NCBI RefSeq assembly: GCF_009768885.1 | Contig: NZ_WSQA01000001.1 | Location: forward strand, 372,001 to 436,000 | From: Sphingobacterium humi | Lineage (GTDB): Bacteria; Bacteroidota; Bacteroidia; Sphingobacteriales; Sphingobacteriaceae | DNA length: 64,000 nt | Direction of reading: 5' to 3' | Part shown: positions 58,805-64,000 of the stretch, piece after piece | Numbering within the stretch: position 1 is the first letter of the stretch | Layout: every line of letters begins with the position of its first letter | Made by a program: the position numbers and the translations under genes | Notes under the pieces: model-generated | What the model was told of the DNA's origin: nothing | What the model saw: only the letters and a program-made list of their open reading frames with translations | The model's database searches: none

Positions 58805-60865
58805 ATGAAACCAATACTATGGATTTCTCTTTGTGCTGCCCCTTTTATGGCCATAGCACAAGAAGAACAACAATCAGACAGTTTAAAAACTACCATCTTA
58901 AATGAAATTATTATCAAGGGTTATAAACTTGAAAATCCAACATTTAGTAAAATATCCAATAACTACGACGAAAAGATAGTCCAACCGAAAAACGTGGCTG
59001 GTCTATTTAATGACATCAATGGTTTTTCACTGGTCAAGAGAGGAGCTTATGCCATGGATCCCTCTTTCCGAGGTGCTCAATATGAGCAGCTTAATATTCA
59101 ATACGATGGCAGTATCAAGGCCATGCATGCTTGTCCAAACCGCATGGACCCAATTACGTCACACATCGCACCGGAGGACATCGAGAAAATAGAAATCATA
59201 AAAGGACCTTACAGTGTTCGCTATGGTGCCACCTTTGGTGGCGTAATTAATCTCGTAACTCGCAATCCAGCTCAAGGGCCTCATGGATTTCATGGCTCTG
59301 TAGCTTCAGGCTATGAAACAAACGGATCTGCTTACGTTGGCATGGCTCAATTGCAATATGTGAATCAGAAATATGATGTGTCCGGAAATATTGGCTATCG
59401 TAATTACGATAATTACAAGGATGGCGATGGAACGGAAATTCCATCAGCCTTTAAAAGCACAGATTACGGCATCAAAGTCGGGTATAACTTGAGAAAAGAT
59501 CATCGTATCCAAGCCGGATGGAGACAAGCCTTCGGTCGGGATATGTTGCACGCAGGCTTGCCAATGGATACCGACTTTGACAACAGCAGCATAGCCTCCC
59601 TCGATTATAAATGGGAAAACATAGGACAGATTATCCAACAATTCCAAGTAAAAACTTATTATAGCTACGTAGACCATTTAATGACCAATTTTGATCGTCC
59701 TTCGGCGAAGATGACCGAATCTTCTTCCTTGGTGGAGTCACATACCGCAGGCATCAAAGCCGAACTGGAATGGAAGACCTCTGATCAGCTTCGGTTTTAT
59801 AGTGGACTAGATTTCTTACACATTGGAAGAGATGGCGACCGAACTAGCTTGATAAAAATGAAGGATGGAAAACCTCTACCGACTCCTGTCACCAAAATAA
59901 CCTCCATTTGGCAGGACTCCTATATTGACGATTGGGGCTTGTATACAGAAGGTAAATGGACTTTCGCTCCGAGCTATTTACTAAATATTGGGTTACGGTA
60001 TGACCAAGTGATTTCTGATATCCGAAAACCAGAACCTGATTTCGCGGCATTATACGCCTTAGATAAGCGAACAGAACACCTTTTCAGCGGTACATTATCC
60101 TTAAAAAAAGCATTCAGCGACCGCTTGTTTTTCGAAATAGCCTATGGTCGAGGCGTAAGATCTGCCAACATGATTGAACGATTTATCAATAAATTTAATG
60201 TTGGCCAAGACAGCTATACCTATACAGGAAATCCCGATTTAAAGGCCGAAATTAATAACCAATTTGAAATCGGTATCAATGGCTACGAAAAACTAAACGG
60301 CTTCATAAATACCATCCATTTTGACGCTTCAGTCTATTATGCAGATTTGGATCATTATATTTCAGCAGTCCTATCACCGGATAACAACAGTACCAATAAG
60401 GTATTTACCAATATCAAAAATGCGTATAAAACCGGTGCGGAAGTATCTGCTAAATTTGATTTTGCAACTTATTACTTCATTAAGACGGACTTTTCTTATG
60501 TTTATGCAAGAAATAAAGATCTGGATGAATCCTTACCCTTAATTCCACCATTTAGTACGCGGATTTCCGCAGGATTTGAAAACAGCAAGTTTTGGGGAAA
60601 CATCCAATATAATATTATAGCCAAGCAAGATGAAATTGCGCCATCCTTTGGAGAAGTTTCAACAAAAGGATACCAAACAATGGATTTACGCCTGGGATAT
60701 AGACCTAAGGAAAATTGGAGCCTTGGCCTATCAGGGTTAAATATTTTTGACAAAACTTATCATAACCACTTGAACTTTGCCTTCCGTAATCAAGCAGGAT
60801 TTGCTAGCGTTCCTATAAACGAACAAGGAAGAAATTTCACCATGTTTATACAATATAAGTTTTAA
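58805..60865 (+). CDS. OprC/NosA-like TonB-dependent copper receptor
   Basis: The 686-residue outer-membrane receptor has a signal peptide (1-19, AIAQ). It has a plug without carboxypeptidase domain, and a barrel ending in Phe. The plug carries 'YDGSIKAMHACPNRMDPITSHI' (about 100-121), given as ends only. Its 'ACPNRMDP' part matches the C-x-x-x-M copper-binding loop of OprC and NosA (Cys110, Met114). Met247, His249 and Met254 in 'DMLHAGLPMDTD' could supply further ligands, and Met107/His108 lie close to the loop. It should import copper ions across the outer membrane with TonB. It is not of the SusC type. It is followed 18 bases later by a c-haem lipoprotein gene. Confidence 0.85.
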   Translation: MKPILWISLCAAPFMAIAQEEQQSDSLKTTILNEIIIKGYKLENPTFSKISNNYDEKIVQPKNVAGLFNDINGFSLVKRGAYAMDPSFRGAQYEQLNIQYDGSIKAMHACPNRMDPITSHIAPEDIEKIEIIKGPYSVRYGATFGGVINLVTRNPAQGPHGFHGSVASGYETNGSAYVGMAQLQYVNQKYDVSGNIGYRNYDNYKDGDGTEIPSAFKSTDYGIKVGYNLRKDHRIQAGWRQAFGRDMLHAGLPMDTDFDNSSIASLDYKWENIGQIIQQFQVKTYYSYVDHLMTNFDRPSAKMTESSSLVESHTAGIKAELEWKTSDQLRFYSGLDFLHIGRDGDRTSLIKMKDGKPLPTPVTKITSIWQDSYIDDWGLYTEGKWTFAPSYLLNIGLRYDQVISDIRKPEPDFAALYALDKRTEHLFSGTLSLKKAFSDRLFFEIAYGRGVRSANMIERFINKFNVGQDSYTYTGNPDLKAEINNQFEIGINGYEKLNGFINTIHFDASVYYADLDHYISAVLSPDNNSTNKVFTNIKNAYKTGAEVSAKFDFATYYFIKTDFSYVYARNKDLDESLPLIPPFSTRISAGFENSKFWGNIQYNIIAKQDEIAPSFGEVSTKGYQTMDLRLGYRPKENWSLGLSGLNIFDKTYHNHLNFAFRNQAGFASVPINEQGRNFTMFIQYKF

Positions 60866-60883
60866 ACAATAACCATTTAAAGG

Positions 60884-61450
60884 ATGAAAAAGCTATTTCT
60901 AATACTATCAATGGCTGTTGGGCTATTATCCTGCCAAAACAAGGAGGCAGAGCGAGCAAAAAAAGAACAGCTGATTATTTCGCGTAGCGATAGTTTGACC
61001 ACACTTGTTCAACAGGAAATCATGAAAAACCTGATGCAAGCCATTGAAAAAGGAGGCCCGGAGTATGCTGTAGACTTTTGCCATGCAGAAGCTATTCCGC
61101 TAACCAATGCTGCTGTCGAAAATATGCAGGTTTTCGTTCAACGTATTTCAGATAAAAACCGAAATCCAGATAACGATTTAAAAACGAAAACCGATAAAGA
61201 AGTATTCGAACATTTTACAACCGATGAGGCAGCGAAGGACACCCTAATATTAGAAAACAAGCAGTATGTATATTACAAAAGAATAAACCTCGCCATGCCC
61301 ACCTGTTTAAAATGCCATGGATCAGTAAAAGACATAGAACCAGGTATTTTGGCTAAACTTGAGGCTCATTATCCTAACGATAAGGCAAAAGATTACGAGC
61401 TCCATGAGCTGAGAGGATTGTGGAAATTAACCTATAAACAAGAAGAGTAA
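60884..61450 (+). CDS. DUF3365 (Tll0287-like) c-haem lipoprotein
   Basis: The 188-residue lipoprotein (LLSC, Cys17) has the Tll0287-like DUF3365 domain. The helices 'LVQQEIMKNLMQAIEKGGPEYAVDFCHAEAIPLTN' (about 41-75, with Cys66-His67) are followed by a beta-sheet and 'NLAMPTCLKCHG' (C141-x-x-C144-H145), a covalent haem site. In Tll0287 the sixth haem ligand is a cysteine; Cys66 is the candidate here. Such domains are redox or PAS-like sensors. As the last gene of the copper-receptor operon it may help reduce or sense copper. A small terminator overlaps the stop codon. Confidence 0.82.
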   Translation: MKKLFLILSMAVGLLSCQNKEAERAKKEQLIISRSDSLTTLVQQEIMKNLMQAIEKGGPEYAVDFCHAEAIPLTNAAVENMQVFVQRISDKNRNPDNDLKTKTDKEVFEHFTTDEAAKDTLILENKQYVYYKRINLAMPTCLKCHGSVKDIEPGILAKLEAHYPNDKAKDYELHELRGLWKLTYKQEE

Positions 61451-61478
61451 GGTCATTTTGACCTTATTCTTCTTTTCT
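61449..61478 (+). terminator. Terminator of the copper operon
   Basis: AAGGTC (61449-61454) pairs with GACCTT (61460-61465) around ATTTT, followed by a T-rich tract to 61478. The first arm overlaps the TAA stop of the DUF3365 gene. Confidence 0.65.
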
Positions 61479-61544
61479 CAAAAAACAATCTTATTTTTAA
61501 GAGATCAACCAGCTAAAAAGAGCCAAACAGCTAAATACTGGGGT

Positions 61545-61566
61545 ACGTTAACGGATATTGTAACAT
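61545..61566 (+). promoter_or_regulatory. Shared element ACGTTAACGG (copy 3, oxidoreductase 61692)
   Basis: ACGTTAACGG, then ATATTGTAACA; 21 of 23 bases agree with copy 2. It lies 126 bases before the ATG at 61692, in the same orientation as its gene. Between element and gene there is an AACGTTTACA-like remnant at 61622, maybe a half-site. Confidence 0.5.
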
Positions 61567-61691
61567 TATTCCCCAAACTCCAGCATTTTCTCCTAAAAAA
61601 AACTATCTTCGTCCCTGAACACAACGTTTACAAAACGAAAAAAATAACCATAACACGCGTATTTTTATCATAAACCTGAATAGTACAAGTT

Positions 61692-62729
61692 ATGAACGTC
61701 GACAATTTCGGATTCGGATTAATCGGAACTGGTGCAATAGCACACATCCATGCTGCTGCCATCAAGGCCATAGCTAATGCCCAACTTATTGGCGCCTACA
61801 ATCGAACTGCTGAAAAAGCAGCTTTTTTTGCACAGCAACACGACTGTAAAAGTTACCAAAGCCTGGAGGAACTTTTGAAAGATGACTCCATCGCAATCGT
61901 ATGCATATGCACAGCATCTGGCGCACATCTAGAAGCAGCTGAAAAAGCAATCCGTGCAGGGAAGCATTGTCTGATCGAAAAACCACTAGAAATTACGGTA
62001 GATCGTTGTAATGAAATTATTCAATTGGCAGAAGAACATAACGTGTTAATTGGCACCATATTCCCTACCCGCTTTTACCCCAACAGCTTAAAAATCAAAC
62101 AAAAACTGACGGATGGCGGATTTGGAGATCTGGTCATGGGCTCAGCTTATATCAAATGGCACCGCAGCGCCGCCTACTATGCATCAGCAGCATGGCGGGG
62201 TACTTGGGCATTCGATGGTGGTGGTGCTTTAATGAATCAAGGCATCCACGCAGTCGATATGTTGTTATGGTATATGGGCGAGGCTGTTTCTGTTTCTGCC
62301 CTTAGCGCTAACCGTGTGCACCAAAATATTGAAGTGGAGGACACTGTTGTTGCTAGTATTAAATTTAAAAATGGCGCTTTAGGTAGCATCGAGTGTACTA
62401 CCGCGGCCTTTCCGGGCACTGCCAAGAAAATTGAAATTATCGGCAGTAAAGGTTCGGCCATTTTGGAAGAAAATAGCTTAACCTTATGGGAGTTCGAGGG
62501 TGATTCGACTGATTCTCAAGTACAACAAGCAGAAGCTGCAGTTTCAGGAGGGGTAAGCGATCCGATGGCTATCGGCCATTACGGTCATCAATTACAGGTC
62601 GAAGATTTCCTAGCGGCTATTCAAGGAAAACATTCCCCATTGATTGATGGTCAGGAAGGTAAAAAATCAGTCGCTTTAATTAGCGCGATCTATGAAAGTG
62701 CCAAAACAGGCCAAACTGTTTACTTATAA
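61692..62729 (+). CDS. Gfo/Idh/MocA-family oxidoreductase
   Basis: This 345-residue cytoplasmic protein shows the canonical fold: 'GFGLIGTGAIAHIHAAAI' (about 7-24), 'IVCICTASGAH', and EKPLEIT (catalytic Lys of the EKP motif near residue 97). The substrate domain includes 'WRGTWAFDGGGALMNQGIHAVDMLLWYMGE' (about 171-200). It resembles dehydrogenases acting on sugars and inositols in Bacteroidota PULs. It is the fourth member of this family in the window but the only one with a normal EKP and no export signal. It is 19 bases upstream of an ECF sigma gene and carries copy 3 of the ACGTTAACGG element in its upstream region. Confidence 0.88.
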   Translation: MNVDNFGFGLIGTGAIAHIHAAAIKAIANAQLIGAYNRTAEKAAFFAQQHDCKSYQSLEELLKDDSIAIVCICTASGAHLEAAEKAIRAGKHCLIEKPLEITVDRCNEIIQLAEEHNVLIGTIFPTRFYPNSLKIKQKLTDGGFGDLVMGSAYIKWHRSAAYYASAAWRGTWAFDGGGALMNQGIHAVDMLLWYMGEAVSVSALSANRVHQNIEVEDTVVASIKFKNGALGSIECTTAAFPGTAKKIEIIGSKGSAILEENSLTLWEFEGDSTDSQVQQAEAAVSGGVSDPMAIGHYGHQLQVEDFLAAIQGKHSPLIDGQEGKKSVALISAIYESAKTGQTVYL

Positions 62730-62747
62730 AAGCAACTGGAAATTCAC

Positions 62748-63341
62748 ATGTCTACAGAAAAGCATATCGACCTCAACGTGCTCCTTTCAGCCATGAAAGC
62801 AGATCAAGTTATGGCCTTCGATCAGCTTTATTTTCATTTTGCACCTATCCTCTACCAACGCATATTCAGGCTCTTGAAAAGCCCGGAAAATGTAGAAGAA
62901 GTATTGCAAGAAGTGTTTTTAAAAATCTGGAACATGCGGGATCAACTCGAAGCCGACAAGGGGTTTACCACCTTGTTGTTTCGCATGTGTGATAACTTAG
63001 CGATTGATCATTTCCGCAAATCATGTCGTGAAAGAAGCATGCAGGATGAATTATGGGCATCCTCCATCAGTTATTATATGCATACGGAGGAAGCAATTTT
63101 CAGTAAGGAGAAGTTACAGATTCTCGATGAAGCCATCCAAGGGCTTTCCCCAAAGCGCAAAGAAATCCTTCTACTTTGTAATATCGAAAACAAAAGCTAC
63201 AAAGAAGTGGCCAGTCAATTGGGAATCTCTGTTTCCACGGTCAGCAACCAACTGGTCAGCGCCATGAAAGATATCAAAAACTATATCCAGCGAAACTACA
63301 AAAACGAGTATTTGGTATTTTTCTGGATCTTTTTCCATTAA
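62748..63341 (+). CDS. ECF RNA polymerase sigma factor (FecI-like, Bacteroides family)
   Basis: The 197-residue protein has sigma region 2 (about 23-92: 'FDQLYFHFAPILYQRIFRLLKSPENVEEVLQEVFLKIW') and region 4 (about 126-178: 'AIQGLSPKRKEILLLCNIENKSYKEVASQLGISVSTVSNQL'). The segment ends here are markers only. A hydrophobic C-terminal tail 'YLVFFWIFFH' (about 188-197) is typical of this Bacteroidota FecI branch. The FecR-type anti-sigma gene follows after about 90 bases, the standard arrangement in which a SusC protein with STN domain transmits a glycan signal. Its target is presumably a SusC/SusD operon past the window edge. Confidence 0.93.
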   Translation: MSTEKHIDLNVLLSAMKADQVMAFDQLYFHFAPILYQRIFRLLKSPENVEEVLQEVFLKIWNMRDQLEADKGFTTLLFRMCDNLAIDHFRKSCRERSMQDELWASSISYYMHTEEAIFSKEKLQILDEAIQGLSPKRKEILLLCNIENKSYKEVASQLGISVSTVSNQLVSAMKDIKNYIQRNYKNEYLVFFWIFFH

Positions 63342-63431
63342 TTTCAAAAAAAATCATTTTTCCAATAGTGTATTTGTCTTAGCTGTTCGTATATCTAGAT
63401 AATCAATAACCAAAAACTAGATTATCAGTAT

Positions 63432-64000
63432 ATGAGCAATCCGCATCAAGAAAGGTTAAACCACCTTTTAGATCGATTTATAAATGCCAAATTAAGTCGC
63501 AGCGAATATGAAGAGCTGGTTGATTTAATCAACCTTGCTGAGGATGCCGACCTTAAAGCGCATGCCCAAAAGCTATTAGACAAAGGAAATAATGCCCTAT
63601 CGGAAGACTTTGTCAATACCCGCATTAGTAGCTTACACAGCCGTTTAAGCAAGAAAATTCAAGTTAGCAGTCAGGAAGAACCGAAAGCAACAACAATCTT
63701 CCACATTCGTCCATGGTGGTATTGGGCTGCTGCAGCCAGCATCCTAGCGGTGGGAATTTTTGGCTACCTAAAAATCCAACAACAACCTGCTGTAGAACAA
63801 TCGATGGCGGTTGTGTTAGAAGACCTGGATCCGGGGAGCAATAAGGCCTCCATTATCCTAGATGGCCAAGAATACGATTTGGATGAAAGCAAACAAGGCT
63901 TAATCCTTAGCCAAAATAGCATCAGCTATGATGATGGTGCCTTGGCCCTCGATAAGGCACTTTCAGGTAAATCTGTGAAAATCGTAACGCCCTATGGTGG
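63432..64000 (+). CDS. FecR-family anti-sigma factor, N-terminal part
   Basis: The frame runs off the window end after 189 codons. It shows a cytoplasmic anti-sigma helix region (about 1-90: 'RLNHLLDRFINAKLSRSEYEELVDLIN') and one membrane segment (95-113, WWYWAAAASILAVGIFGYL). The start of the periplasmic FecR domain is reached at 'VKIVTPYGG'. It should bind and inhibit the ECF sigma factor encoded just upstream until a TonB receptor signals. Being cut by the window it is partial by position, not broken. Confidence 0.93.
   Translation, partial: MSNPHQERLNHLLDRFINAKLSRSEYEELVDLINLAEDADLKAHAQKLLDKGNNALSEDFVNTRISSLHSRLSKKIQVSSQEEPKATTIFHIRPWWYWAAAASILAVGIFGYLKIQQQPAVEQSMAVVLEDLDPGSNKASIILDGQEYDLDESKQGLILSQNSISYDDGALALDKALSGKSVKIVTPYG

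Noticed and set aside
61458-61673. 71-codon frame after the DUF3365 gene
   Set aside because: It covers the terminator T-run and the ACGTTAACGG element; coding is unlikely.
1-64000. CRISPR arrays, tRNA or rRNA genes, insertion sequences, attachment sites
   Set aside because: No regularly spaced direct repeats with spacers, cloverleaf-like segments, transposase frames or terminal repeats were recognised by reading.

Overview
The window comes from a member of the Bacteroidota, most likely family Sphingobacteriaceae (Sphingobacterium- or Pedobacter-like). The basis is three SusC/SusD pairs, FecI/FecR-type sigma/anti-sigma genes, lipoprotein signals typical of the phylum, weak Shine-Dalgarno sequences, and a moderate to low GC content judged by eye. 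I saw no rRNA, tRNA, CRISPR array or intact insertion sequence.

Layout. (1) 1-840: end of a heme-acquisition operon (heme oxygenase fragment, HmuY-like lipoprotein). (2) 1116-9257: signalling, stress and membrane genes: a PAS histidine kinase, a GSP39-type SDR, a NarL-type kinase/regulator pair, an ECF-like sigma factor, a DUF892 ferritin-like protein, NhaA and a DUF389 membrane protein, with strong hairpin terminators at most convergent junctions. (3) 9592-21688: a nine-gene minus-strand operon read SusC, SusD, two GH10 paralogs, MFS permease, IclR regulator, enolase-superfamily dehydratase, SDR dehydrogenase, RraA-like aldolase. It runs from polysaccharide binding and cleavage to catabolism of a sugar acid. 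(4) 22024-28175: a more GC-rich GH33 sialidase + SusC + SusD locus. (5) 28221-34663: a DUF808 membrane protein, then an AT-rich island with a lipoprotein gene split by one in-frame stop, a second lipoprotein, a clostripain-family (C11) protease, a decayed gene and a LuxR-type regulator.

(6) 34994-44916: a LacI regulator between two operons (NagB-like + oxidoreductase lipoprotein; Na+ symporter + AGE epimerase + two Tat-exported Gfo/Idh/MocA proteins). Both operons carry the same 17-bp upstream motif. An M20 amidohydrolase is divergent. (7) 44941-57734: a large minus-strand polysaccharide utilisation locus read SusC, SusD, alpha/beta hydrolase, GMC oxidoreductase, PQQ-type dehydrogenase/cytochrome c fusion, Nramp-like permease without the metal-binding motifs, NAD epimerase, and a DapA/NanA-like aldolase. 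(8) 58330-61450: a probable copper-acquisition operon (small Cys-rich protein, OprC/NosA-like TonB receptor, DUF3365 haem lipoprotein). (9) 61692-64000: a Gfo/Idh/MocA oxidoreductase, then an ECF sigma factor and the start of its FecR anti-sigma factor, which probably control a SusC/SusD pair beyond the window.

Two putative regulons can be read from the DNA. ATTGTGCA-N-GT-N-CCCGA lies before the NagB-like and symporter operons. ACGTTAACGG-N-WATT lies before the SusC operon at 57734, the copper operon and the oxidoreductase at 61692, in the same orientation towards each gene. All functions are inferred from reading the sequence; no searches were run.
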